64,000 nt of DNA from the NCBI GenBank assembly GCA_023257195.1, contig JALRCU010000041.1, positions 1 to 64,000 on the forward strand. Reading direction: 5' to 3'. The translations under genes and the position numbers were made by a program. The DNA is from Holophagaceae bacterium. Its GTDB lineage: Bacteria; Acidobacteriota; Holophagae; Holophagales; Holophagaceae. Below the pieces are notes generated by a model that was not told the origin of the DNA, ran no database searches, and worked only from the letters and a program-made list of their open reading frames with translations. Positions 44,935 to 53,950 of this stretch are shown one piece after another (position 1 is the first letter of the stretch; every line of letters begins with the position of its first letter).

Positions 44935-45204
44935 CTAGAACTTACAGGGAGCGCATTCGCTACTCTTCTTTTTCTTAGGTGGCTTAATGGCGGGTTTTAT
45001 CGCACCGACCTCATCGATGTATTGATCGGGATTCGCGTTGAATTTCTTTACACAACTAGCACAGCACACGCGATATTGACGCCCTCTCGCTTCTACAACT
45101 CGCCGAGTTTTCTCGGTTACTTTTACCCAAGGCTCCACCGGGCACACCGAATTAGAGGGTTCGATGCCGGTGATCATGAGAAAGACGATCAAAGAAAAAA
45201 ACAT
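44935..45204 (-). CDS. Small exported YHS/TRASH-like cysteine protein B
   Basis: An 89-residue relative of the neighbouring 72-residue protein. It has a signal sequence, then CPVEP, YRVCCASCVKK and NPDQYI in the same order, and a lysine-rich stretch with a further C-x-x-C (SECAPCKF) at the very end that the other copy lacks. Exported metal handling is inferred from the cysteines. It is the promoter-proximal gene, 32 bases downstream of a strong -10 element whose promoter contains a Fur-like box. Confidence 0.7.
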   Translation of the reverse strand: MFFSLIVFLMITGIEPSNSVCPVEPWVKVTEKTRRVVEARGRQYRVCCASCVKKFNANPDQYIDEVGAIKPAIKPPKKKKSSECAPCKF

Positions 45205-45236
45205 ATTAGGCTGAGCTCCATGGAGTGTTAGACTTC

Positions 45237-45266
45237 ATTATAAATGATACTGAGTCTCAATTTCAA
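45237..45266 (-). promoter_or_regulatory. Promoter of the small cysteine-rich gene pair
   Basis: On the minus strand TTGAAA (45266-45261) and a perfect TATAAT (45242-45237) are 18 bases apart, with a predicted start near 45230 and a leader of about 25 bases to the ATG at 45204. The spacer is filled by a Fur-like box. Confidence 0.7.
45245..45259. promoter_or_regulatory. Fur-like 7-1-7 operator within the promoter spacer
   Basis: TGATACTGAGTCTCA (plus strand) is a 7-1-7 inverted repeat with six of seven half-site positions matching. It lies exactly between the -35 and -10 elements of the promoter for the cysteine-rich genes. It shares TGATACTGAGTCT with the porin operator at 22721. A repressor bound here would block RNA polymerase. 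Confidence 0.65.
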
Positions 45267-45416
45267 TATTTTTTTCTCCCTATCCCAGCGATCTCAAGCC
45301 AACCCCCCGAATATCAATATCGAAGAAAGGCCCATAAACATTGGTCTTGCTAGTATATTGTTCCAAAAGTTGCCATGATGAAGGTTTACCGTCACTAAGC
45401 CTATTAGAAGGACCAC

Positions 45417-46472
45417 ATGATTGAACGTGAATATGTCATCATCGGCGGGGGTATCGCCGGTCTCTCTACAGCTATTGCTCTCGCCAAAGAAGGCAAGCGC
45501 AGTATTGCCCTTATTGATCGTGAACTCAGTTCGTCTTATCATTCTTCGGGAAAAAATGCAGGGATTGTTCGGACCCTCACTGGTGATTTAGATTTGACTG
45601 CAATCACCAAAGAAGGTCGAAACATGCTTGTTCAAGCAGGACTGATGAAACATACTGGGGGTCATTTACTCTCGGACAAACGTGAACTACTCTCCCCTTA
45701 CCTCAAGGAAGCTCGCAAATTAGGAATCTCTGCAGTGATGGGCAAAGGCTCAGGGATCATGGGTTTGAGATCGGAAGAGCACCTCAAGATTGAAGATGAC
45801 GGTACATTAGATATTCCTGCTGTTCTCAAATATTGTTCTGAGAGTTTAGAACGCTCCGGTATTGATTTATTTTTTAATTCGCCCGTATCTGCCATTACAC
45901 CCACCGAAAAAGGCATGATCGTGACGATTCCGAGTAACGAGATTCGCGCCAAAACACTTATCAATGCTGCGGGGGCTTGGGCCTCGCAAATCAGCCTCAT
46001 GGCAGGGGGAATGCCTTTACCCCTGACGACCCATCAACGCCATCTTTCATGGTCTGCAGCCCCCTACCCGTCCAAGGGCCCATGGGCATGGTGGATGGAT
46101 CGATCACTCTATCTTAGAGCCCTGGATGGGGGCGTCCTTTTTTCTCCTTGTGATAATGCTCTGGCCGAACCCCCGCCTTCCCATGTCTACCCAGTCAATG
46201 CACCCGTGATCGAAGAACTCGCAAACACCATTAAAAGCGTTGCCCCCGTCTTTAAAGATACGCCCCTAGGAAAAACATGGAGCGCTCTTCGAACGTTTGC
46301 TCCCGATAAAAAGTTCATTGTTGGTTGGGACAAGATTAACCCTCGACTTTTTTGGGTAGCGGGGCTTGGAGGTCATGGCATGACTGCAGGCTTTGCTCTT
46401 GGCGAACTTGCCAAAAACCTTCTCCTGAATCCTCAAAAGCATCCTCTCAATCCTGATCGGATCAAGCTCTAA
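45417..46472 (+). CDS. FAD-dependent oxidoreductase (DAO family)
   Basis: A 351-residue flavoprotein with an N-terminal Rossmann motif (VIIGGGIAGLSTAIAL, residues 7-22) and a substrate domain characteristic of D-amino acid/glycine oxidases and dehydrogenases. The closing FAD motif is WVAGLGGHGMTAGFALGELA. The early S-S-Y-H-S-S-G-K-N-A-G-I stretch fits the DadA/SolA group. The exact substrate is not readable. AGAAGGA precedes the ATG; a strong terminator follows immediately, so it is monocistronic. Confidence 0.85.
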   Translation: MIEREYVIIGGGIAGLSTAIALAKEGKRSIALIDRELSSSYHSSGKNAGIVRTLTGDLDLTAITKEGRNMLVQAGLMKHTGGHLLSDKRELLSPYLKEARKLGISAVMGKGSGIMGLRSEEHLKIEDDGTLDIPAVLKYCSESLERSGIDLFFNSPVSAITPTEKGMIVTIPSNEIRAKTLINAAGAWASQISLMAGGMPLPLTTHQRHLSWSAAPYPSKGPWAWWMDRSLYLRALDGGVLFSPCDNALAEPPPSHVYPVNAPVIEELANTIKSVAPVFKDTPLGKTWSALRTFAPDKKFIVGWDKINPRLFWVAGLGGHGMTAGFALGELAKNLLLNPQKHPLNPDRIKL

Positions 46473-46502
46473 AAAAAATCCCCCTGGGCAGGGGGATTTT
46501 TT
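46473..46502. terminator. Bidirectional terminator between oxidoreductase and S46 peptidase
   Basis: AAAAAATCCCCC and GGGGGATTTTTT form a 12-base perfect stem with a six-base loop directly after the oxidoreductase stop. The S46 gene converges from the other side and ends 10 bases away, so it serves both. Confidence 0.93.
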
Positions 46503-46511
46503 GGTTGGGTT

Positions 46512-48623
46512 CTACTTTTTTACAGGGGCGGGACTCGGCAAAGTCTTAGGGACCTCGATGGGGCTTTTACCTTGCAATTCGTTCGCCAAGTTACTTGCGC
46601 CGTAAATCTTGTTCAGAGACTCAATGATGACTCGTGTATCAACTGAGACTGCACGATTCGCCGTACCCTCGTATACATATTTGCCAGGGAGCGATTCAAT
46701 GTTGCCATCGAAGATCAGTCCCACTAATTCTCCTTTGGTATTGGTGACCGGAGAACCGGAATTACCGCCGATAATATCCACGCTATGTACAAAATTAAAG
46801 GGCGTCGTCATATCAAGTTTAGAAGCAGCGTCTTTCCAGGTAGGCGGGAGTGCCCAGGCACCGTTCTCTGCTTTATCTCCCCATCCCCAGGCGCGATCAT
46901 AGAGGCCGGCAATCGTGGTGAAGGGTTGTATTTTGGTTCCATTGGCGGGATAGCCTTCGACAATACCATAGGTAAGACGGAGGGTGAAAGTCGCATCAGG
47001 GTAGAGTTCTTTTCCGTACACCGCAAAACGCGCTTTAGCAATTTGCGTATTTTGTTCATTGATCACTGCACGAAGATCATCGGCTTTTTTCGAAATCACT
47101 CGGCTCATAGGCTCGAGGATTAATGCCATTTTGACCAATGGATCTTGGGAGGCTTGTAGGGCCTGCAAGCCTCCTTCCAGTAAGGCCTTGCGAACTTCGG
47201 GTTGTTGTAGCGTTGTGCTAGCTAAAGCTTCTTTCGCCACTTGAGCGGCCGATTTACCTCCGAGCATCTTTTTTACAAACGGATGATTCGCTCCCAATTC
47301 CTCTTGGGCTTCTTCGAGGCCTCGTGTGAAATTGACTAATTCTAAATCCGCATCATAGTTAGCGGTAGGCATCGCCAAGCGGGCCATCGTGGCTTTTAGA
47401 TTTGCATCCTTGAACATGGTCGCTCGTTGATTATCGGGCTTAGCGACTTCGATGGCCATACGGGCCATCGTGCTGGCGGCACTCAGCAGACTGCTGCCCC
47501 GCGTATTCACGTAGGTCAAATCTTTCGCCATCGCAGTAAGACCTTTTTGCGCTTGGGAGATCTTGGTCCACGAATTTTTAGCATAGGCTAATTGAGGATC
47601 TTTCGCGACGGCGGCTTTCAGGGCCGCTTCTTGGGCTTCTAATTTTTGAACGGTGGCAGCATTACGGAGTGTTTCCGCATAACGAATGGTTCTTTTTTGA
47701 TCGTTTTCAATGCTGAAGACCGTGGTGGATATTTTACGGGATGCTTCAGGAGACGTCTGGCCATAAGCCCGGAGCGCTTTGAGGCGACCGGCATAACTCT
47801 TGAGAGTCATCGGAAGGGTGACATTGGCATCGGCTTTCATTTGATCCACAGTCAATAGTCGCGAAGTAGATCCCGGATGACCCATGACAAAGGTCAGATC
47901 TCCATCTTTAAGACCCGTGCTGCTCCACTGAAGAAAATGCTCAGGGCGATACGGTTTACCATTTTCGTAGACACGAAAGATGGCGAAGTCCGTATTGTGA
48001 CGAGGATAGGTAAAGTTATCAGGATCTCCCCCAAAAAACGCGATCTGCTCCTCGGGTGCAAAGACTAAACGGACATCCTTGTGAACTTTGTAACCATAAA
48101 TCCAGAACTCTCCACCTTGATAAAGACGAACGACCTGACAATCGAGGCCGGTCTTTTCGCTCATGGTCTTGGAAAGATTAGCCAGGGCTTCATCACGCAT
48201 CTTTGCCGCGGTTTTATCGTCTTGGCCAACCGTGACCCGATTCACCTCTCCGGTCACATTGGTCATCGTCATCAGGGTACGAAGTTCAAGGCCTTTAACT
48301 TGAATTTCTTGTGCTTGGGTTTTGGCATAAAAACCATTTTTAATGTAGTCATTTTCAGGGCCAGAAACTTGCTGAATCGAACCTCGTCCCACGTGATGAT
48401 TAGTCAAAATAAGACCATCTTTACTTACAAAGCTTCCAGAGCCACCGGGAAAGCGAACGGACGACAAGCGGGCATGATCTAGCCAAGCTTGATCGGGAGC
48501 AAATCCATATTTAGCTTTCATTTTGGCGGCAGGAATATTATCAAAAGTCCACATGCCTTCTTCAGCATTCACACCAGAGACAAGCATTAAAGCAATTAAA
48601 GATAAGCGAATGGCGCGGTTCAT
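46512..48623 (-). CDS. S46 family dipeptidyl-peptidase, DPP7-type
   Basis: A 703-residue periplasmic or outer-surface serine peptidase that takes dipeptides off peptide N-termini. It has a signal peptide (1-20), a catalytic His in LILTNHHVG (76/77), Asp in RHNTDFAIF, and Ser622 in GGNSGSPV. Eighteen residues after the serine, at the position that sets specificity in the family, is Gly640 (LIFDGN). Gly there goes with DPP7 (hydrophobic P1), whereas Arg marks the Asp/Glu-specific DPP11. It lies downstream of the TonB receptor gene on the same strand after a 133-base gap. Confidence 0.9.
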   Translation of the reverse strand: MNRAIRLSLIALMLVSGVNAEEGMWTFDNIPAAKMKAKYGFAPDQAWLDHARLSSVRFPGGSGSFVSKDGLILTNHHVGRGSIQQVSGPENDYIKNGFYAKTQAQEIQVKGLELRTLMTMTNVTGEVNRVTVGQDDKTAAKMRDEALANLSKTMSEKTGLDCQVVRLYQGGEFWIYGYKVHKDVRLVFAPEEQIAFFGGDPDNFTYPRHNTDFAIFRVYENGKPYRPEHFLQWSSTGLKDGDLTFVMGHPGSTSRLLTVDQMKADANVTLPMTLKSYAGRLKALRAYGQTSPEASRKISTTVFSIENDQKRTIRYAETLRNAATVQKLEAQEAALKAAVAKDPQLAYAKNSWTKISQAQKGLTAMAKDLTYVNTRGSSLLSAASTMARMAIEVAKPDNQRATMFKDANLKATMARLAMPTANYDADLELVNFTRGLEEAQEELGANHPFVKKMLGGKSAAQVAKEALASTTLQQPEVRKALLEGGLQALQASQDPLVKMALILEPMSRVISKKADDLRAVINEQNTQIAKARFAVYGKELYPDATFTLRLTYGIVEGYPANGTKIQPFTTIAGLYDRAWGWGDKAENGAWALPPTWKDAASKLDMTTPFNFVHSVDIIGGNSGSPVTNTKGELVGLIFDGNIESLPGKYVYEGTANRAVSVDTRVIIESLNKIYGASNLANELQGKSPIEVPKTLPSPAPVKK

Positions 48624-48756
48624 AAAGGACTCCTTGGATAGACTTTAAGATTCTCACTGATCAGGAAAAAAAGTAGGGCGATCCCTCTCAACTGCCGCAA
48701 TCAAGGGGGTGAATGGATGGCTGTGCACCTAAAAAAGGGCATCTTTTAAGAGCGGT

Positions 48757-51132
48757 TTAGAATTGATATTTAATCCTCAGGGTCAGCATACGAGGAGGGA
48801 TCACGTGAGTGCCCCCAAACACCGACAAGAAGTTGTAGAGCCCCTTTTTATCGAACATATTAAGGGCGTCGATACTGATATCCACGTTCTTTTTTTCAAA
48901 TTCGGCTAGACGAAATCCAATACTCAGATTCCAAATCGTTCGTGGTTTGATTCGATAGAGTGAGCCGAATGTGGAGTCATAGTCCTCTTCAATATAAGCC
49001 GCTCCAAAAGCATAGTCTGAACCTTGACCCTCCATCGGATCTCCGGCGACGAGACCCGAGTCATATCGACCCATTAATTGGATGTACGTACTATCTTTTT
49101 GGTAGCGCAGACCCAAAACAGTGCTTAGTTTTTGATCGTGATCAATCAGAAATGCGGTGCCGGGAGCGTTTTCGGGTTCCTCAAGCATGAGACCCCCCGT
49201 CACGGGAGCCACAAAAATAGCTCGTGTTTTACCCAGGCTCAAAAAACTAGACCAGGTCTTGTAGCGCGCATCGAACCGAGCATTCCATCCCCGAAACTTA
49301 CCCTTATCGACATGAATGGGAAATAAAATACCCGTGTTGAATAGTTGCTCGGAATCTGCACTGTTTGACGATTGCTTCTCCCAGTATTCAAACTGCACAC
49401 GACCGAAAGAACCAAAGCCTTGTTCCATGCCGAGAGTAAAACTGTTTTGTAGCTCGGGTTTTAAGAGGCTGCCGCGTGATGAAATAGCGAGGTATTCATT
49501 ATCAGGAATGATCAATAAGCGATCATACGACCCGCGGATGAGTGAATTGGTATCCCTGAAACGATAGGACATCCCAAGACGGGGCTGGACCTCGGAAGTT
49601 TGAAGGGTACGGTAGCGATAGTCATCTCCCCGAAGACCCATATTAAACGTCCATGGCCCCCGATGATAATTAAATTGAGCAAAGACAGAAAATAATTGAG
49701 GTTTAATAGAATCCTCAAAATTGTTGAGGGTACCGGGTTCAAATTCGAGAGCAGAATTAGTTTCAACCGGGCGACGATTGCGGTTCTTGGTAAGAGCCTC
49801 ATTCTCACTATCAGATTCAACGAAGAATTGTATCGATTCCTTGATGGGATAGGCGACATATTCAAGGCCCGACTTAAATTCGCCCAACTCAAAAAAACGG
49901 TGGTAAACAAGGGAGGCGCCCTTCGATTCTAGAGTTCGATTTGCCCGAATCCATGCAGGGAAATCCGGGCCTCCCAAAGGCTCGTCAGAATCCAAGGGCT
50001 CGGTGGGATTGACTTGATTTGTGCCCCTTCGATAAAACGAACGAAGTTCAAGACCGGAACGATCCGTTAACGTCCGAACATAAGACGTGGACAAATTGAA
50101 GTCCTCATTGCGTTGAGTTTGATTTTGGCCCCGCTGCTCTTGGGAGACTAGATTAGGGATCTGAAAAGAAGAACTTCCGCCACTTAAATTAAATTTAAGA
50201 ATATTTTTTTCATCGAGTACCCAATCAACACGAGTATAAAAACGATTGCTACGACCTTGATTATTAAGATTGTCAAAATTTACCGGGTCTAAATAGCGAT
50301 CGGTTTTAGATTGAGCTGCCGAAACAAAATAACCCACATAATCCGATCCGCCACGAACCTGCGCGGTGGTCTCTGCCATATTAAACGAACCCATGCTGAT
50401 TGCTGCATTCCCACCCTGATCGCCCGAACCCAGGCCTGACTTACTAGTAAGGTTAAAGACCGCGACCGGCTTCCCACCAAATTCTGCAGGGACTCCAGCG
50501 GTAATAATTTCAATATTTTGGAGATCTTCTGGATTAAGAACATTCGAGAAGGTCGATTGAATTTTATCGGTGACCGGCATACCATCCATCACGTAGGTGG
50601 ACTGACCGTGGCTTCCCCGAAAATGAAAACGGCCGTTCTCGTCGGCCATAAAGCCCGGGGTCATCATTAAGAGCTGCTCAAGTCCCCGGCTTCGAGAACT
50701 CGAAGGTATCGTATTAATGAGATTTTGTTCGACGTTGATAAAGCTCGAAGGGGTATCGGGAATGAGCATCGCTTCTTCCGTGATCGCTACCGTAGCGGAG
50801 GCACTAGGCTTAAGCACCAATGTGAGCTTAATAGGAAGCGATGCTGTAATTTCAATCGTTGTGTGACTCTCTCCGACTCCGTCTTTCGAGGCCTCTAGAT
50901 GGTATGCTCCCGACGGTATGTTACTCAAAACGAAACTACCGTCCTTGGAGGTTTCCGTGATGTTGCTATAGCCCGAAATTTTATTGTCGATGCGAACTTG
51001 AGTCGCTCCCACCGGTCGACCCTGTCCGTCCAAAATCTGTCCTCGAATCGTGCCGCTATTCGCCGAAGCCATCATGATAGAACTCGCCCCTAATAGAAGG
51101 GCCAGAGATCGGAAATCGGGGGGGAGGATCAT
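48757..51132 (-). CDS. TonB-dependent outer-membrane receptor with carboxypeptidase-regulatory-like domain
   Basis: A 791-residue receptor. A signal peptide (1-24) precedes a carboxypeptidase-regulatory-like Ig-type domain (GTIRGQILDGQGRPVGA, residues about 27-110). The plug (about 115-235, with VMDGMPVTDKI and PEDLQNIEII) and the beta-barrel follow, the barrel ending in LTLRIKYQF. Such proteins import siderophores, vitamins or oligomers using TonB energy. This domain order is common in Acidobacteriota and Bacteroidota. The cargo is unknown. A 7-5-7 inverted repeat lies 12-30 bases upstream of the ATG over the predicted transcription start. Confidence 0.88.
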   Translation of the reverse strand: MILPPDFRSLALLLGASSIMMASANSGTIRGQILDGQGRPVGATQVRIDNKISGYSNITETSKDGSFVLSNIPSGAYHLEASKDGVGESHTTIEITASLPIKLTLVLKPSASATVAITEEAMLIPDTPSSFINVEQNLINTIPSSSRSRGLEQLLMMTPGFMADENGRFHFRGSHGQSTYVMDGMPVTDKIQSTFSNVLNPEDLQNIEIITAGVPAEFGGKPVAVFNLTSKSGLGSGDQGGNAAISMGSFNMAETTAQVRGGSDYVGYFVSAAQSKTDRYLDPVNFDNLNNQGRSNRFYTRVDWVLDEKNILKFNLSGGSSSFQIPNLVSQEQRGQNQTQRNEDFNLSTSYVRTLTDRSGLELRSFYRRGTNQVNPTEPLDSDEPLGGPDFPAWIRANRTLESKGASLVYHRFFELGEFKSGLEYVAYPIKESIQFFVESDSENEALTKNRNRRPVETNSALEFEPGTLNNFEDSIKPQLFSVFAQFNYHRGPWTFNMGLRGDDYRYRTLQTSEVQPRLGMSYRFRDTNSLIRGSYDRLLIIPDNEYLAISSRGSLLKPELQNSFTLGMEQGFGSFGRVQFEYWEKQSSNSADSEQLFNTGILFPIHVDKGKFRGWNARFDARYKTWSSFLSLGKTRAIFVAPVTGGLMLEEPENAPGTAFLIDHDQKLSTVLGLRYQKDSTYIQLMGRYDSGLVAGDPMEGQGSDYAFGAAYIEEDYDSTFGSLYRIKPRTIWNLSIGFRLAEFEKKNVDISIDALNMFDKKGLYNFLSVFGGTHVIPPRMLTLRIKYQF

Positions 51133-51143
51133 AAATACCTGTT

Positions 51144-51162
51144 AATGCAAATTAGTTGCATT
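51144..51162. promoter_or_regulatory. Inverted repeat, candidate operator of the TonB receptor
   Basis: AATGCAA-ATTAG-TTGCATT is a perfect seven-base inverted repeat. Its inner 15 bases also read as 7-1-7 (TGCAAAT-T-AGTTGCA, six of seven). It sits just downstream of the predicted -10 of the receptor promoter and 12 bases from its start codon. A metal-responsive (Fur- or Zur-like) repressor site is plausible. Confidence 0.5.
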
Positions 51163-51166
51163 TACA

Positions 51167-51196
51167 ATATTAATCCCAAAAAGACTACCGGGTCAA
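51167..51196 (-). promoter_or_regulatory. Predicted promoter of the TonB receptor
   Basis: On the minus strand TTGACC (51196-51191) and TAATAT (51172-51167) are separated by 18 bases, giving a start of transcription near 51160 inside the inverted repeat and a short leader to the ATG at 51132. Confidence 0.5.
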
Positions 51197-51213
51197 GGCC
51201 TAAACTAAAGGGC

Positions 51214-51849
51214 ATGATTGCCGAACTACTCTCCCATGGGACCCTCCGTACCCGATGGGCTCAGCTCGAGGATATCGAAAGCCTCCTTCCCCTCATCAAT
51301 GGGAGTTATCGCGGGGATTCATCTCGGCTTGGATGGACCACTGAGGCGGATCTTCTCGAGGGTCAACGAACGGATCGCCCCATGCTCGAGACCCTTCTTC
51401 ATGAAAAGGATAGTTTTATTTTTTTAATGGAGGCTGACTTTTCCCTCCTTCGCGGCTTAGATCAGGATAAGGATTTCATCGTCGCTCTACGAACCTTAGC
51501 ACCCCCAAGTACAAAAGTATGGAGAATTGTCGCTTGTGCGCATCTCAAACAATCAGAAGCAGGTCTGTATTTTGGAATGCTTTCGGTAGAACCTCGACTT
51601 CAATCCTTTGGTCTTGGCCGCTTTTGCTTGGAGCACTTCAAAGGGTTGGCCCAATCCTATGGATCTTCGAGACTATGGATGACGGTCATTGATCAGCGAC
51701 ATGATTTAATTGCATACTATGAGCGTCGGGGTTTTCATAGAACAACCCGACGACATCCCTTCCCCAACCACGATCCTCGCTATGGAATCTCCAAGGTAGG
51801 GGATTTGCAACTGATCGAAATGGAGCAACAAATCCCAACGAATTGCTAG
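51214..51849 (+). CDS. GNAT family N-acetyltransferase
   Basis: A 211-residue GNAT-fold protein. The acetyl-CoA loop region reads MLSVEPRLQSFGLGRFCLEHF (Q/R-x-x-G-x-G/A type, slightly degenerate) and motif B is IAYYERRGFHRT. The N-terminal half has the usual IRWAQLEDIESLLPLI-like opening (here TRWAQLEDIESL). The substrate is unknown. The ATG at 51214 fits homology; AAAGGG is close upstream. It is divergent from the TonB receptor and followed by xseA. Confidence 0.72.
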   Translation: MIAELLSHGTLRTRWAQLEDIESLLPLINGSYRGDSSRLGWTTEADLLEGQRTDRPMLETLLHEKDSFIFLMEADFSLLRGLDQDKDFIVALRTLAPPSTKVWRIVACAHLKQSEAGLYFGMLSVEPRLQSFGLGRFCLEHFKGLAQSYGSSRLWMTVIDQRHDLIAYYERRGFHRTTRRHPFPNHDPRYGISKVGDLQLIEMEQQIPTNC

Positions 51850-51914
51850 GATAGTTTAAGCCTTCTCTCGTACTCCTATCCTTATCTCTAGTGTCCATTT
51901 TTATCGAGCCTCTC

Positions 51915-53207
51915 ATGCCAACCAGTGTTCCCGACCAACTGATGTCTGATCTTCAGGCACCCCTTTCGGTCTCTTTCTTTCTGGAGCATCTGAAAAAAAA
52001 TACGGAGCCTCGATATCGAAGCCTCTATTTAGTAGGTGAAGTATCCGGCGTGAAATCATCCGGCGGTCATCTCTACTTTAATCTCAAGGAAGATAATGCA
52101 GCCGTCTCCTGCGCTATTTGGAGGACTGTTCTTCCAACCTTGAAGCATCTTCCAAAGGATGGAGAGCGCATTATCATTCAGGCTAATTTAAGCGTATATA
52201 TTCCAAGAGGAACTCTGACACTCGCCCTCACTTATTGTGAATTAGCTGGTCAAGGAGATTTGCAGGCGAAACTAAAGCAATTAGAGGCGCAACTTCGCAT
52301 TGAAGGAGTCTTTGATCGAACGCGTAAAGAGTTGCCGCTCTCTCCAAAAAAAGTTGGGGTGATCGCCGCCTTGGGCGGAGCAGCGCTTCAGGATGTCCTG
52401 CGAGTCACCGCCCGCCGAGCCCCCGGGATGGACGTCTTAATCTTTCCCGCTGCGGCCCAGGGAGAGCGGTGCGTCTCTGAAAACCTTCAGATGCTAGAAG
52501 AAGCTCAGCAACCTCATTGGGAGTGTGATGTTCTTTTGATGGTCCGCGGAGGAGGATCTCCCGAGGATCTTTGGGGCTTCAACGACCCTGATCTTGTTCG
52601 AGCTGTAGCCGCTTGTCGATTACCTTTGGTGACCGGCGTCGGACATGAAATTGATACCACTCTTGTCGATCTCGCCAGCGACCAACGAGCGGCTACACCC
52701 TCGCAAGCAGCTGAAATTATTACAACCGAACGTAACGAACTGTCACTCCAGGTTCTCGCTCAAATTCAAGAATTAAATCGAGTGATGAAAGAAGTGATAG
52801 GACGTTGTGAAACCGAGTTTAATTTATTAAGTGATCGCGACGGGCTTTATGCCGTCCCCAATCGAATCACTCAACTAAGGCATCAATTAGAAATTCATCA
52901 AGCCCGTCTAGCGGGTAGAGATCCCATCCGTCGAGTGGAGCTTTTCAAGACCCAATTAACCCATCAGCGGCAAAGACTTCGTCAATTCGAAATTCGCCCC
53001 CTTATCAAAGAGCGTTATGTCACTGCAACCACACGAATGATCTCGCTTAACCCCGAGGCCCCTTTATCTCGCGGGTTTGTCCTCACATTAGATACTAAAG
53101 GACGACCCATTATCTCGGCCAAGCAGGTTCATATCGGTGAGGAACTCACGTTGAAATGGGCGGATGGCACTCAAATGGCTCAAATTATCAAGCCGACTAA
53201 GCCATGA
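51915..53207 (+). CDS. xseA: Exodeoxyribonuclease VII large subunit
   Basis: A 430-residue nuclease subunit that degrades single-stranded DNA. It has an N-terminal OB fold (LVGEVSGVKSSGGHLYFNLKED) and the catalytic middle domain, with LLMVRGGGSPEDLWGFND and VTGVGHEIDTTLVDLASD-RAATPSQAAE. A long coiled coil and a short C-terminal strand segment (LSRGFVLT) follow. The ATG at 51915 is used; a GTG at 51891 or an ATG at 51942 are possible. The small subunit XseB is not in the window. It converges with fabG, overlapping by 11 bases. Confidence 0.93.
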   Translation: MPTSVPDQLMSDLQAPLSVSFFLEHLKKNTEPRYRSLYLVGEVSGVKSSGGHLYFNLKEDNAAVSCAIWRTVLPTLKHLPKDGERIIIQANLSVYIPRGTLTLALTYCELAGQGDLQAKLKQLEAQLRIEGVFDRTRKELPLSPKKVGVIAALGGAALQDVLRVTARRAPGMDVLIFPAAAQGERCVSENLQMLEEAQQPHWECDVLLMVRGGGSPEDLWGFNDPDLVRAVAACRLPLVTGVGHEIDTTLVDLASDQRAATPSQAAEIITTERNELSLQVLAQIQELNRVMKEVIGRCETEFNLLSDRDGLYAVPNRITQLRHQLEIHQARLAGRDPIRRVELFKTQLTHQRQRLRQFEIRPLIKERYVTATTRMISLNPEAPLSRGFVLTLDTKGRPIISAKQVHIGEELTLKWADGTQMAQIIKPTKP

Positions 53208-53943
53208 ACATGCCGCCGTTGACCCCTAGGGTTTGGCCGGTAATATAGGCGGCTTCCTCAGAGCAAAGAAAAGCTACGGCATGGGCGACGTCGGAAGATT
53301 GACCAAAGCGTTCCAATGGAATTTTCTGGATAAAACCCGCGGTCACATTCTCCCCGAGATCTTGTGTCATCGCCGATTCAATATAGCCTGGGGCCACTGC
53401 ATTACAGGTAATATTTCGTGATCCGAGTTCACGAGCGACTGTTTTGGTTAAACCTAGGAGACCCGACTTGGCGCTGACATAATTGGCTTGACCGGCATTA
53501 CCCATTTGCCCCACGACAGAGGCAATATTCACGATACGACCCCAACGTTGTTTCATCATGGGTCGCGTCACCGCTTGAGTCATTAGGAACGGGCCTCGAA
53601 GATTGGTGTTTAATACCGCATCCCATTCTTCGAGTTTCATTTGAATCATCAGTTTGTCTTTTGTAATCCCGGCATTATTGATGAGGCAATGAACGGCACC
53701 ATGTTTTTGAATCACGGCGTCCACAATTCGTTTCGCTTCTTCAGGCTGAGAAATATCACCGACCAAGTATTCAGCCAAACCACCCTCGTGCTGAATCATA
53801 GTCACGGTTTGTTTGAGTTTGACTTCATTACGTGCTACCGCTATCACTTGAGCACCCTGAAGAGCGAGAACTTTAGCAATGGCTTCTCCAATTCCCTGGG
53901 AAGCTCCGGTGACGATGGCAATTTTTCCTTGAAGTGAAAACAT
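53197..53943 (-). CDS. fabG: 3-oxoacyl-ACP reductase
   Basis: A 248-residue SDR that reduces 3-oxoacyl-ACP in fatty acid synthesis. It has VTGASQGIGEAIA (residues 11-23) and catalytic S142, Y155 and K159. Its position seven bases downstream of fabD in a plsX-fabD-fabG row supports FabG over other SDRs. acpP and fabF, which often follow, are absent: xseA converges instead. Confidence 0.94.
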   Translation of the reverse strand: MFSLQGKIAIVTGASQGIGEAIAKVLALQGAQVIAVARNEVKLKQTVTMIQHEGGLAEYLVGDISQPEEAKRIVDAVIQKHGAVHCLINNAGITKDKLMIQMKLEEWDAVLNTNLRGPFLMTQAVTRPMMKQRWGRIVNIASVVGQMGNAGQANYVSAKSGLLGLTKTVARELGSRNITCNAVAPGYIESAMTQDLGENVTAGFIQKIPLERFGQSSDVAHAVAFLCSEEAAYITGQTLGVNGGMFMA

Positions 53944-53950
53944 GGGTATC

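Noticed and set aside
45214-45225. Palindromic CTCCATGGAG near the cysteine-rich operon leader
   Set aside because: It is short, falls in the untranslated leader, and has no second copy at a matching place; chance is sufficient.
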